From positions 196,257-260,256 of the forward strand of contig NZ_KE383904.1 of the NCBI RefSeq assembly GCF_000422685.1: a stretch of DNA of 64,000 nucleotides. The letters are read 5' to 3'. Below are positions 43,271 through 51,748 of the stretch, one piece after another. The translations under genes and the position numbers were made by a program. The stretch comes from Flavobacterium gelidilacus DSM 15343 (GTDB lineage Bacteria; Bacteroidota; Bacteroidia; Flavobacteriales; Flavobacteriaceae). Numbering within the stretch: the first letter of the stretch is position 1; every line of letters starts with the position of its first letter. The notes below the pieces were generated by a model. That model was not told where the DNA came from. It saw nothing but the letters and a program-made list of their open reading frames with translations, and searched no databases.

Positions 43271-43651
43271 TTAAATCAAATTTTGTGGTGGATGTTCTAT
43301 GGGATAATAAGTATCAGATTTAAATAAATCTTTTTTAACACATATTGTTTTTTTCTTTAAAGCAGTGACAATAGAAAAATTAAAATTCTGAGTTGCATTT
43401 AAAAAAACAACTTCACTATCTGTAACTATTTTTTTTGAAGAGTTTTGAGTGTCTTGTTCTTTATTTACCTTTTTTAAATGACATTTACCGTTACATTTAA
43501 GCTCTGGTTTTGCTTTGTTTTCGCAAAATTGTTCTGTAAAACTATCATTAAAAAAAGAATATTCAAATTGTAAAATAGTAGTTTTTAAATTAAAACATAA
43601 AATGCTAATTGTGATAAGAAAAATAAAACTATTTTGAATCGATTTGTTCAT
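43271..43651 (-). CDS. Small secreted CNGKCHLKK/HPP protein (copy 2)
   Basis: 126 residues with an N-terminal hydrophobic segment (about 8-25), then CENKAKPELKCNGKCHLKKVN and C-terminal EHPPQNLI. Paralogue of the protein at 26985-27353: both have CEN, KPEL and CNGKCHLKK in order. It precedes receptor 2 as copy 1 precedes the lipoprotein and receptor 1. Expected in the periplasm or membrane; metal binding by the Cys/His motif is inferred. Confidence 0.78.
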   Translation of the reverse strand: MNKSIQNSFIFLITISILCFNLKTTILQFEYSFFNDSFTEQFCENKAKPELKCNGKCHLKKVNKEQDTQNSSKKIVTDSEVVFLNATQNFNFSIVTALKKKTICVKKDLFKSDTYYPIEHPPQNLI

Positions 43652-43668
43652 TCATTTTAAAAATTGTT

Positions 43669-43742
43669 CAAATTTCAGTATAAACTTTTATGTAGAAAGT
43701 GATAATTGTTACAGAGTAGCATAGAAAGAATTCTTAAATTAG
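43669..43742. promoter_or_regulatory. Shared Crp/Fnr-type site for divergent HPP/receptor 2 and thioredoxin genes
   Basis: GTGA-N6-TTAC at 43699-43712 (hybrid of the two dyad types) has its centre 29.5 bp from a minus-strand GAAATTTG box (43676-43669) and also 29.5 bp from a plus-strand TAAATTAG box (43735-43742). One site could therefore control both directions. Confidence 0.5.
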
Positions 43743-43800
43743 CGTAAACTAATAAAAATGTATATTCTTCATTGCTGTACATTTATTTACTATTTTTTAC

Positions 43801-44100
43801 ATGGAAAAGGATTTATTTCAAATTATAAAATCAGAAGAAATTGTATTGATTGAATTTATTAATACAAATTGTGGACCTTGTGCAATGAATAAGCCAATTT
43901 TGCAACAAGTCAAAAATACTCTTGGAAAAAGAGTAGAAATTAATGTTGTTTCTTTGAAAGAAGTGCCTGAATTCGTGAAAATTTATAAAATTGATACGGC
44001 TCCCACAATAGTTTGTTTTCAAAGTGAAAAATTAATTTGGAGAACCACTGAAATATTATCCAAACAACAAATCGTAAAAAAAATATTAGCAATAGTTTAA
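43801..44100 (+). CDS. Thioredoxin-like protein
   Basis: 99 residues, with the active site Cys24-GP-Cys27 and the cis-proline in IDTAPTIV near 63. It lacks a signal peptide, so it works in the cytoplasm, and the N-terminal helix is short. It could reduce Cys of the rhodanese or methyltransferase pathway or assist copper handling; context gives no direct evidence. The small HPP-ending gene follows 17 bp later. Confidence 0.9.
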   Translation: MEKDLFQIIKSEEIVLIEFINTNCGPCAMNKPILQQVKNTLGKRVEINVVSLKEVPEFVKIYKIDTAPTIVCFQSEKLIWRTTEILSKQQIVKKILAIV

Positions 44101-44117
44101 AATCTTATATTTACACC

Positions 44118-44432
44118 ATGAAATTTAAAGTTTACATACTTTTTATCTACTTGATTGCTTTAACGGCATTGCCTTCTGTGCGTGCCATTAAACTTCAATT
44201 TGGGAGTAACTGTGAACAATCATTTGATGATTCTGAAGAAAAAGAATGTGAACATTATAAGTTTGTAATGGGGTTGAATTTTAGTCCTGTACAAGTGATA
44301 CATGAAATTCATTATTCACTTAAAAGTATAATTTCAGATTTTAAATTGACAAAAGAAACTTCGTTTTATGAAACTTTTTTTGTTTCAATTTATCAGACTA
44401 CCATTTGGCATCCTCCAAAATTTTTGTTGTAA
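44118..44432 (+). CDS. Small secreted HPP protein (copy 3, divergent)
   Basis: 104 residues: hydrophobic N-terminus (about 5-22, cleavage near VRA), two Cys-containing acidic stretches (GSNCEQSFDDSEEKECEHY), and the C-terminal WHPPKFLL that matches the HPP ends of the proteins at 26985 and 43271. It lacks the CNGKCHLKK block. It is encoded directly after the thioredoxin gene, divergent from copy 2. Family unknown to me. Confidence 0.6.
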   Translation: MKFKVYILFIYLIALTALPSVRAIKLQFGSNCEQSFDDSEEKECEHYKFVMGLNFSPVQVIHEIHYSLKSIISDFKLTKETSFYETFFVSIYQTTIWHPPKFLL

Positions 44433-44486
44433 AAACGACTTAAATTTAATGCTGCATAAATTGCAGTTAACATAACTTATAACAAA

Positions 44487-46085
44487 ATGAAAAAGTTTAT
44501 ATTTTTTCTTGTCTTGGTTTTAACACAACTAATTCAAGGACAAAACAATTTTCCATATGATGTAGTTTTAACACCTGTGACTGTTTCAGGTTTGCCGGGT
44601 TTGCATTCATACGCATTTGGACAACACAACGGAAAATGGTTAATAATAGGTGGAAGAAAAGACGGAATTCACGCTCGTCAGCCTTTTAACGCTTTTCCGG
44701 GAAGCCAGAATAATACGGATATTTATGTAGTTGATATTGCTACACAACAAACTTGGTCTGCTTCTGTAACCACTTTAGCAACTGGAATACAAGAGCAATT
44801 ACAATCTACTAACATGAATTTTTATCAAGATGGAAATGCATTGTTTATAATTGGTGGTTATGCTTTTGCAACTTCGACTAATGATCATATTACACATGAT
44901 AAATTAACGTCAATCGATGTTTCAGGTTTGATTACTGCGATTACAACTAATGCTAGTATTACAAGTTATTTTAAGCAAATTACAAATACAAATTTTGCAA
45001 TTACTGGAGGATATTTAGGTAAAATTGGGAATGAATTTTATTTAGTAGGAGGTCATCGTTTTGATGGTCGATATAATCCTATGAATAATCCAACGTTTAC
45101 TCAAACCTATTCAAATTCTATTAGAAAGTTTGAAATTGATAATTCAGGAACACAATTATCTATCAGTAATTATTCGGCTATAACCGATGCTGTTCATTTA
45201 CACAGAAGGGATTATAACCTGTTACCACAAGTATTTCCTAATGGTGAATTAGGATACACTATTTCTTCTGGAGTATTTCAAATCAATGCAGATTTACCAT
45301 TTTTGTATCCAGTTGACATTAAAGCTAGTGGTTATTTTCCACAAACAGGTTTTAATCAATATTTGAGTAATTATCATTCAGGAAAAGCTTGTTTGTATGA
45401 TGCAACTAATAATAATATGCATAATCTGTTTTTTGGTGGAATAAGTCAATATTATTACAATAACGGTACTTTAATTCAAGATGATACAGTTCCTTTTGTA
45501 AAAACAATTAGTAGAACGACTAGGACTTCTAACGGTTCTTTAACTGAGTATCAATTGCCAGTTGAAATGCCTAATTTAAAAGGCGCTGGAGCGGAATTTA
45601 TTCCGAATGAAAATTTACCGCATTATTCAAATGAAGTAATAAAACTTTCAGATATAACGGCAAATGAATTTGTGATTGGTCATCTTTTTGGTGGAATTCA
45701 AAGTAGTTCGACTTCTCCATTTACTAATAATCAAACTAGTACTACTAGCGCAGATCCAACAGTTTATGAAGTTAAGTTGGTTTATAACCCAGCCTTAAGT
45801 GTTGATAAAATTGATGGAAGAAATCCGTTTTCATTTACGGTTTATCCAAATCCTGCCGAAAATGACACTATCAAAGTTGATTTGACAATTCCATATTTAG
45901 CCGAATTAGAATATATGATGTCTAGTTTAGATGGAAAAATTTTATCAGAAGGAACAATTGAAGATTTAAAAATAGGAAATAACCAAATGGATTTTAGTTT
46001 AGAAGAAGCACAAACTAAAACGGTTATTTTAACATTTGTTTTTGACCATAAATTTTACGAATCAAAAAAAATCATAAAAAAATAA
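44487..46085 (+). CDS. Secreted kelch-like beta-propeller protein with T9SS-type tail
   Basis: 532 residues with a signal peptide (1-18, IQG). Residues 30-430 contain recurring GG-(K/Y/H) strands (IIGGRKDG, IIGGYAFA, LVGGHRFDG, FFGGISQYY, LFGGIQSS), the spacing of kelch propeller blades. The final ~80 residues (NPFSFTVYPNPAENDTIKV onward, ending ESKKIIKK) look like a type IX secretion sorting domain, so the protein is probably surface exposed or released. No catalytic motif is seen. Confidence 0.82.
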   Translation: MKKFIFFLVLVLTQLIQGQNNFPYDVVLTPVTVSGLPGLHSYAFGQHNGKWLIIGGRKDGIHARQPFNAFPGSQNNTDIYVVDIATQQTWSASVTTLATGIQEQLQSTNMNFYQDGNALFIIGGYAFATSTNDHITHDKLTSIDVSGLITAITTNASITSYFKQITNTNFAITGGYLGKIGNEFYLVGGHRFDGRYNPMNNPTFTQTYSNSIRKFEIDNSGTQLSISNYSAITDAVHLHRRDYNLLPQVFPNGELGYTISSGVFQINADLPFLYPVDIKASGYFPQTGFNQYLSNYHSGKACLYDATNNNMHNLFFGGISQYYYNNGTLIQDDTVPFVKTISRTTRTSNGSLTEYQLPVEMPNLKGAGAEFIPNENLPHYSNEVIKLSDITANEFVIGHLFGGIQSSSTSPFTNNQTSTTSADPTVYEVKLVYNPALSVDKIDGRNPFSFTVYPNPAENDTIKVDLTIPYLAELEYMMSSLDGKILSEGTIEDLKIGNNQMDFSLEEAQTKTVILTFVFDHKFYESKKIIKK

Positions 46086-46114
46086 AAGAAATAAAAAAGT
46101 TAAACAAATATTTA

Positions 46115-46122
46115 TATATTTG
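46115..46122 (+). promoter_or_regulatory. -7 box of the Lys/Cys-rich secreted peptide gene
   Basis: TATATTTG fits TAnnTTTG, 40 bp before the ATG at 46162. No Crp/Fnr dyad lies 29.5 bp upstream. Confidence 0.5.
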
Positions 46123-46161
46123 TGACTGAAACGATTAAAAATAATTTTAAAACTATACACA

Positions 46162-46365
46162 ATGAAAAAATTAGTAACAATATTAGCAGTAGCTTTATTT
46201 ATGTTTTCTTTCGATGCTAGCGCTCAAGAGCCAAAACAAAAAAAGAAAGAAAAAGCAAAAACTGAAAAAGCATCTTGCTCTAAAGAAGAAAAAAAATCTT
46301 GTGGAACAGAAGCTAAAAGTTCTTGTTGTTCTTCTAAAAAAGCAGAAGCTAAAAAAGAAGATTAA
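46162..46365 (+). CDS. Small secreted Lys/Cys-rich protein
   Basis: 67 residues: signal peptide (1-21, ending SAQ) followed by a ~45-residue mature part that is mostly Lys, Glu and Ala with four Ser-Cys steps (SCSKEE, SCGTEA, SSCCSSKK). Such short secreted Cys-rich proteins could bind metal ions, but no family is recognised. It has its own promoter and a terminator, so it is an independent unit. Confidence 0.65.
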   Translation: MKKLVTILAVALFMFSFDASAQEPKQKKKEKAKTEKASCSKEEKKSCGTEAKSSCCSSKKAEAKKED

Positions 46366-46376
46366 TTATAATAATT

Positions 46377-46408
46377 AAAGCATTTCTTAATTGAAATGCT
46401 TTTTTTTG
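46377..46408 (+). terminator. Terminator before the TetR promoter
   Basis: A 10-bp perfect stem AAAGCATTTC / GAAATGCTTT (46377-46386 with 46393-46402) with a T-run to 46408, directly abutting the TetR -7 box. Confidence 0.9.
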
Positions 46409-46432
46409 TATCTTTGTTAACCAAATGGTTAA
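46409..46432 (+). promoter_or_regulatory. -7 box and TetR operator
   Basis: TATCTTTG (46409-46416) is followed without a gap by the inverted repeat TTAACC-AAAT-GGTTAA (46417-46432). The operator would cover the start point, and TetR translation begins 14 bp later, so autorepression of the whole efflux operon is likely. Confidence 0.75.
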
Positions 46433-46446
46433 ACCAATTAGTTGAA

Positions 46447-47055
46447 ATGAAAAAAATAGAATCAAATACTGAAGAAATAATTTTTAAAAGTGCCATCACA
46501 ATTTTTCATAAAAAAGGATTGGCTGGATCACGTATGCAAGAAATTGCCGATGAAGCTGGAATTAACAAAGCCATGTTGCATTATTATTTTAGAAGTAAAC
46601 AATTGTTGTTTGAAGCTGTATTTAAAAATGCTTTTATGCAATTAGCACCACAAATTCAACAAGTATTGAACTCTGAGGATTCTTTATTCGAAAAGATTGA
46701 AAATTTTGCGGATAAGTATATTTCCTTTATTATGGAAAATCGTTTTTTGCCAACCTTCATTATTCAAGAATTAAATAACAATCCAGATTTTGCTAAAAAC
46801 TTTTTCAGTCAAGCTGAATTTCCAAAACCAACCCATTTTTTACTTCAAATAGAAGAGGAAATTAGAAAAGAAACCATTCTACCGATAAATCCGAAACAAT
46901 TATTAATTGATATGTTTTCATTGGCAGTTTTTCCATTTGTAGGCTCGCCATTACTTCATAAAATTTTAAACTCTACTGAAGAAGAATATGATGATTTGCT
47001 TTTAGAACGAAAAAAACACTTAGCTTCAATGCTAATAAATAGTATTAAAAAATGA
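46447..47055 (+). CDS. TetR-family repressor of the exporter operon
   Basis: 202 residues from the ATG at 46447; an upstream in-frame start is excluded because it lies in the promoter. The HTH is at about 10-50 (AITIFHKKGLAGSRMQEIADEAGINKAMLHYYFRSKQ). The C-terminal ligand domain resembles CecR-type regulators. It overlaps tolC by 4 bp and controls an ABC exporter with the same gene content as E. coli cecR-ybhGFSR, an analogy that is inferred. Confidence 0.92.
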   Translation: MKKIESNTEEIIFKSAITIFHKKGLAGSRMQEIADEAGINKAMLHYYFRSKQLLFEAVFKNAFMQLAPQIQQVLNSEDSLFEKIENFADKYISFIMENRFLPTFIIQELNNNPDFAKNFFSQAEFPKPTHFLLQIEEEIRKETILPINPKQLLIDMFSLAVFPFVGSPLLHKILNSTEEEYDDLLLERKKHLASMLINSIKK

Positions 47056-48302
47056 AAAATTTTCTAAAAATAGTGCTTTTGTTTTTTATAACGATGTCAA
47101 ATGCACAACAAAAATTAACAATAGAAGAATGTTACGCTTTGGTAGATAAAAATTATCCGTTAGCCAAACAAAACGAGTTGTTACAACAAAAAGCAAACTA
47201 TGAAACCGAAGTATTAAACAAAGCAAAATTACCAACAATAGGCTTAAACGCTCAAGCTACTTATCAATCTGCTGTGACTCAATTGCCAATTAGTTTGCCT
47301 AATGTCACTATAAATCCCTTAAACAAAGATCAATATAGAGCAACAGTTGATGTAAATCAATTGCTATATAATGGAGGAATGATTGATGCCAATGTGCAAT
47401 TAAAAGAAGTGCAAACCAAAGTGCAACAACAACAAGTGGCCGTGAATTTATATCCTTTAAAATCTAAAGTCAACTATTACTTTATGTCGGTTTTATTGTT
47501 GCAAGACCAAAAGGAATTATTGTTGTCTAAAAAAAATCAGATTGGAGAAAAAATTAAAGAAGTTAAAACAGCCGTAAAATATGGTGCATTATTACCTTCA
47601 TCTGAACAAACTTTAGAAGCTGAATTACTAAAAATTGATCAACAATTAATCGAAAATGACTTTCAACATATTGAAAACATTCAAAATTTAGCTAGTCTGA
47701 CTTCAACTTCAATTTCAAATAATGTAGAATTAACAAGACCAATTATTGATAATAGCAAAAACGGAAATCGTCCAGAATTAGTACTTTTTGATTTGCAACA
47801 ACAACAAATTGATCAATCTAAAACAATTATTTCTAAAAGTAATTTACCAAAATTGAACGCTTTTGGGCAAGCAGGTTATGGGAATCCAGGTTTAAATATG
47901 CTTGAAAATTCCTTTCAAAGTTTTTATATGGTTGGATTAAAAATGAATTGGAATGTGTTTGATTGGAATAAAACTAAAGCTGAAAAGCAAGCCTTAGATA
48001 TTGCAAAAGAGGTTGTAAATTCTGAAAAAGAAACATTTGAATTAAATTACTCGATGCAAGTAAAGGAAATAGAAACACAAATAAATAAAATAGAAAAAAT
48101 TATCGAAATTGACGAAAACAGTATCACTTTACGAGAAGAAATTCTAAAAGTTTCTGATTCACAATTAAAAAATGGAGTTATTACAACATCTGATTATTTA
48201 GTTGAACTAACTCAATTATACGATGCAAAAACCAACCAAAAGGTGCATCAAACACAGCTCGAATTAGCAAAAGTAAATTACCAAATTATTAAAGGTTTAT
48301 AA
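47052..48302 (+). CDS. TolC-family outer membrane efflux protein (ABC exporter)
   Basis: 416 residues with a signal peptide (1-18, SNAQ). Long alternating helices (about 60-130, 150-215, 260-350) give the two-fold coiled-coil pattern of TolC. It provides the outer-membrane channel for the HlyD and ABC proteins encoded downstream, overlapping tetR by 4 bp (ATGA) and preceding the adaptor gene by 1 bp. Confidence 0.92.
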   Translation: MKNFLKIVLLFFITMSNAQQKLTIEECYALVDKNYPLAKQNELLQQKANYETEVLNKAKLPTIGLNAQATYQSAVTQLPISLPNVTINPLNKDQYRATVDVNQLLYNGGMIDANVQLKEVQTKVQQQQVAVNLYPLKSKVNYYFMSVLLLQDQKELLLSKKNQIGEKIKEVKTAVKYGALLPSSEQTLEAELLKIDQQLIENDFQHIENIQNLASLTSTSISNNVELTRPIIDNSKNGNRPELVLFDLQQQQIDQSKTIISKSNLPKLNAFGQAGYGNPGLNMLENSFQSFYMVGLKMNWNVFDWNKTKAEKQALDIAKEVVNSEKETFELNYSMQVKEIETQINKIEKIIEIDENSITLREEILKVSDSQLKNGVITTSDYLVELTQLYDAKTNQKVHQTQLELAKVNYQIIKGL

Positions 48303-48303
48303 A

Positions 48304-49176
48304 ATGAAAAACATAATACTATTTCTTATAACACTAGGTTTTATTTCTTGCAACAAAGATAATAACGAAGCAGATGCATATGGAAATTTTGAAGCAACAG
48401 AAGTTACTATTTCTTCAGAAGCTAATGGAAAAATTGAATTTCTAAAAGCAGAAGAAGGAAATGTGATAGATAAAGATTTCGTTGTAGGTCAGATTGATAC
48501 AATTCAATTGTATTTAAGCAAACAACAATTAATGGCTTCAAAAAACACAATCTATTCAAAATCTGCCAATGTTTTATCACAACGAAGTGTTTTAAACGAA
48601 CAATTAAAAACAACTTTGATAGAACAAAAACGAATTAAAAATATGTTTGCTGAAAGTGCTGCTACCAAACGACAAGTGGACGAAGTAAATGGAAAAGTAA
48701 GCGTTTTACAACAACAAATAAAAAGCGTTGCAACACAAAATGCACCAATCATTAATGAAGTAAATTCAATTGAAGTACAGATTGAAAAAATCAACGACCA
48801 ACTCAAAAAAGCTAAAATCATTAATCCGATTAAAGGAACAGTTTTGGCCAAATATGCAGAACCAAATGAAATTACAGCTTTTGGAAAACCCTTATACAAA
48901 ATTGCCGATTTATCTGAAATGACATTACGTGTTTATTTTAGCGAAACCCAATTAGCATCTATAAAAATGGGACAAGAAGTTACGGTTTCAATTGATAATA
49001 ATGATGGAACAAAATCTTATAAAGGAATTATTTCTTGGATTTCATCTTCAGCTGAGTTTACTCCAAAAGTGATTCAAACTAAAGAAGAAAGAGTCAATTT
49101 GGTTTATGCAGTAAAAGTGATGGTTAAAAATGATGGCAGTTTAAAAATAGGAATGCCAGCTGAAGTAAAATTGTAA
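48304..49176 (+). CDS. HlyD/YbhG-family periplasmic adaptor (lipoprotein)
   Basis: 290 residues, lipobox Cys16 (GFISC-NK). Barrel-sandwich half motifs EATEVTISSEANGKIEFLKAEEGNVIDKD (about 29-57) and KIINPIKGTVLAKYAEPNEIT (about 172-192) flank a coiled-coil hairpin (about 75-165). It links the TolC protein to the inner-membrane ABC-2 permeases. YbhG is the nearest E. coli analogue by neighbourhood. Confidence 0.92.
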   Translation: MKNIILFLITLGFISCNKDNNEADAYGNFEATEVTISSEANGKIEFLKAEEGNVIDKDFVVGQIDTIQLYLSKQQLMASKNTIYSKSANVLSQRSVLNEQLKTTLIEQKRIKNMFAESAATKRQVDEVNGKVSVLQQQIKSVATQNAPIINEVNSIEVQIEKINDQLKKAKIINPIKGTVLAKYAEPNEITAFGKPLYKIADLSEMTLRVYFSETQLASIKMGQEVTVSIDNNDGTKSYKGIISWISSSAEFTPKVIQTKEERVNLVYAVKVMVKNDGSLKIGMPAEVKL

Positions 49177-49250
49177 AGAATTGTAATATCAATTTCAACA
49201 TCAATGAAAATTTCAAATTAAAAGATTATTCAAATTTTTCAAATTTCTTG

Positions 49251-49267
49251 AATCTGTGTTCCAAAAA
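49251..49267. repeat. ATCTGTGTTCCAAAAA extragenic module, copy 1
   Basis: Part of a ~33-bp module (CAAATTT-CTT...ATCTGTGTTCC-A-run) that recurs at 51868-51885 and 62614-62631, always in gaps of efflux operons. Confidence 0.6.
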
Positions 49268-49373
49268 AAATAACAATTTTAAAAACATATAAAATTAAAA
49301 AATCATCACAATAGTATCCTTATTTATATTGTTTGGATGCAAAACAATTCAACTTAATTCTAAAACAACCACT

Positions 49374-49658
49374 ATGAATTTAAAAAGTCTTCACACCGAA
49401 AACAAAGCTGTTCAAACAAATGTATTATTTGAACCGACTGAAAAAGTGATTTCCATGCAGATTGCAAAAGGAGAAACCTTAAAAGAACATATTTCAAAAA
49501 TTCCAGTTTTATTAGTTTGTGTTTCTGGAAAAGCAAAGTTTGGAGACGAACAAGGGAAAAATATTAGCTTACAATCAGGTGATTATGTAAAAATTGAGCC
49601 AAACGTAAAACATTGGGTTGATGCTTTTGAAGAAAGTAACTTTTTATTAATCAAATAA
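49374..49658 (+). CDS. Cupin protein, tandem copy 1 (decayed lipoprotein signal)
   Basis: 94 residues from the ATG at 49374, a small single-domain cupin (LLVCVSGKAKF...SGDYVKIEPNVKHW). The tandem copy 37 bp downstream is a lipoprotein. Upstream of this copy, in frame from 49299, the reading is KIITIVSLFILFGC-KT, clearly a former lipoprotein signal, but no start codon precedes it: the expected ATG reads ATT and one base of the following A-run is missing. So this copy has probably become a cytoplasmic protein or is decaying. The last 28 codons differ from copy 2 at only two bases. Confidence 0.7.
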   Translation: MNLKSLHTENKAVQTNVLFEPTEKVISMQIAKGETLKEHISKIPVLLVCVSGKAKFGDEQGKNISLQSGDYVKIEPNVKHWVDAFEESNFLLIK

Positions 49659-49695
49659 TTTTCAATAGAGAATCAAATTTTCTTAAAACCAAAAC

Positions 49696-50061
49696 ATGAA
49701 AAAATCAATCGTATTATTAGCGTTTTTTGCTTTATTTAGTTGTAAATCAGTTACAGTAGAGCCAATAAAAACAATGAATTTAAAAGACTTGCATACTGAA
49801 CAGAAAGATGTTCAAACAGCTCTTTTATTTGTGCCTTCAGAAAGTAAAGTAGTGTCATTACAAATTGCTAAAGGCAAACAATTAGCAGAACACATCACAA
49901 CTGTGCCAGCCTTATTAGTTTGCGTTTCAGGTAGCGGAAGCTATAGTGATCAAAGTGGTAGAAAAATGAGTTTAAAATCAGGTGATTATGTAAAAATTGA
50001 GCCAAACGTAAAACATTGGGTTGATGCTTTTGAAGAAAGCAACTTTTTATTAATAAAATAA
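49696..50061 (+). CDS. Cupin lipoprotein, tandem copy 2
   Basis: 121 residues, lipobox Cys16 (ALFSC-KS), then a small cupin domain with LQIAKGKQLAEHITTVPALLVCVSGSGSYSDQSG and the terminal SGDYVKIEPNVKHWVDAFEE. The metal-binding His pattern is partial (EH and KHW), so it may bind a ligand without catalysis. It sits between the HlyD and ABC genes of the exporter operon, an unusual place; a substrate-sensing or scavenging role is possible. No specific family is recognised. Confidence 0.78.
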   Translation: MKKSIVLLAFFALFSCKSVTVEPIKTMNLKDLHTEQKDVQTALLFVPSESKVVSLQIAKGKQLAEHITTVPALLVCVSGSGSYSDQSGRKMSLKSGDYVKIEPNVKHWVDAFEESNFLLIK

Positions 50062-50113
50062 ACAATTTCAAAATTTGATTTTTGTAATTGACATTGTAAT
50101 TGAAATTTAAAAT

Positions 50114-51010
50114 ATGAGCATTTCTGTCCAAAATATTTCCAAATCCTATCAACAACTCAAAGCTGTTGATGCCATTTCTTTTGAAGTAAATGAAGGAGAG
50201 TTATTTGGATTAATTGGACCAGATGGAGCAGGTAAAACAACGATTTTTAGAATTCTAACAACGCTTTTATTAGCTGATGAAGGAAAAGCCAAAGTTTTAG
50301 AATATGATGTGGTTAAAGATTATAAATCCATCAGAAACTCTGTGGGTTATATGCCTGGAAAATTTTCATTATACCAAGATTTAACAGTCGAAGAAAACCT
50401 AACCTTTTTTGCTACTATTTTCGGAACAACCATTGAAGAAAACTACGACTTAATTGAAGATATTTACGTCCAAATAGAACCTTTTAAAAACCGTAGAGCT
50501 GGAGCATTATCTGGTGGAATGAAACAAAAATTGGCTTTATGTTGTGCTTTAATTCACGCACCAAAAGTCTTGTTTTTAGACGAGCCAACAACTGGAGTTG
50601 ATCCAGTTTCGCGAAAAGAATTTTGGCAAATGCTAAAGCGATTACAGCAAAAAGGAATCACCATTTTAGTGTCAACGCCTTATATGGATGAAGCTTCACT
50701 TTGTGATAGAATAGCATTAATCCAAAAGGGGAAAATATTAAAGATCGATTCACCACAAAATATCATTTCAAATTATGATAAATTAATTTACGATATAAGT
50801 TCCAAAAATACACATGGTTTAATTCACGATTTAAAAAATTATCCAAGTCAATATAGTGTTTATGCTTTTGGCGAATTTATTCATTACATTGATAGCAAAA
50901 AAGATTTTAATCCAAGCGATTTAAACGAATATTTAGAACATAAAAAGCATTCAGAAATCATCATTCAACCAGCAAAAACAAGTATTGAAGATGTTTTTAT
51001 GGATTTATAA
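50114..51010 (+). CDS. ABC transporter ATP-binding protein 1 (YbhF N-half-like)
   Basis: 298 residues. Walker A GPDGAGKTT (35-43), Q-loop at VGYMPGKFSLYQDLTVEENL, signature LSGGMKQKLALC (about 135-146), Walker B VLFLDEPTTGVDP. In E. coli YbhF the two ATPase halves are fused; here they are separate genes 3 bp apart. A ~70-residue C-terminal extension ends in TSIEDVFMDL, typical of drug exporters. Confidence 0.94.
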   Translation: MSISVQNISKSYQQLKAVDAISFEVNEGELFGLIGPDGAGKTTIFRILTTLLLADEGKAKVLEYDVVKDYKSIRNSVGYMPGKFSLYQDLTVEENLTFFATIFGTTIEENYDLIEDIYVQIEPFKNRRAGALSGGMKQKLALCCALIHAPKVLFLDEPTTGVDPVSRKEFWQMLKRLQQKGITILVSTPYMDEASLCDRIALIQKGKILKIDSPQNIISNYDKLIYDISSKNTHGLIHDLKNYPSQYSVYAFGEFIHYIDSKKDFNPSDLNEYLEHKKHSEIIIQPAKTSIEDVFMDL

Positions 51011-51013
51011 AAT

Positions 51014-51748
51014 ATGAACCGAGAAAAAATCATACAAGTCGAAAACCTAACCAAAGAATTTGGCGATTTCACAGCAGTGGATAGTATTTCTTTTGATGTT
51101 TACAAAGGAGAAATTTTTGGTTTTCTTGGAGCAAATGGAGCAGGAAAAACAACGGCTATGAAAATGCTAATCGGAATTTCAAATCCAACTTCAGGAAAAG
51201 CAATTGTTGCTGGATACGATGTTTTTTCACAAGCCGAAATGGTTAAGAAAAGTATTGGTTACATGAGTCAAAAATTCTCGTTGTACGATGATTTAACCAT
51301 CAAAGAAAATATTACCTTTTTTGGAGGAATTTATGGTTTGTCAAGAAAAAGAATAAAAGAAAAAATAGCCGAACTAGTAGAAGAATTGCAATTACAAGAA
51401 GTTGCGAATCATTTGGTTGGTTCTTTGCCTTTAGGTTGGAAACAAAAATTATCCTTTTCAGTTGCTTTATTGCACGAGCCAAAAATTGTGTTTCTAGATG
51501 AGCCAACTGGAGGCGTTGATCCCATTACAAGACGACAGTTTTGGGAAATGATTTACACACAAGCCAACAAAGGAACAACCATATTTGTTACAACACATTA
51601 TATGGATGAAGCTGAATATTGCGACCGAGTTTCTATAATGGTTGAAGGTAAAATTGAAGCTTTGAATTCACCAAAAAAGCTCAAAGAACAATTTAAAGTG
51701 GATTCCATGAACGAAGTGTTTTTGAAATTAGCGAGAAATATTGAATAG
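51014..51748 (+). CDS. ABC transporter ATP-binding protein 2 (YbhF C-half-like)
   Basis: 244 residues. Walker A GANGAGKTT (38-46), Walker B IVFLDEPTGGVDP and switch His (TTHYMDEAE). The usual LSGG signature is replaced by LPLGWKQKLSF, a variant I recall in YbhF/YhiH-type C-terminal halves. It therefore forms an asymmetric pair with the preceding ATPase, which has a canonical LSGG. It is followed by a ~196-bp gap full of repeat modules and then the permease genes. Confidence 0.93.
   Translation: MNREKIIQVENLTKEFGDFTAVDSISFDVYKGEIFGFLGANGAGKTTAMKMLIGISNPTSGKAIVAGYDVFSQAEMVKKSIGYMSQKFSLYDDLTIKENITFFGGIYGLSRKRIKEKIAELVEELQLQEVANHLVGSLPLGWKQKLSFSVALLHEPKIVFLDEPTGGVDPITRRQFWEMIYTQANKGTTIFVTTHYMDEAEYCDRVSIMVEGKIEALNSPKKLKEQFKVDSMNEVFLKLARNIE

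Noticed and set aside
49329-49373. TTG at 49329 as the start of cupin copy 1
   Set aside because: It would begin in the middle of the former signal peptide and give no sensible export signal; the ATG at 49374 is the better start.
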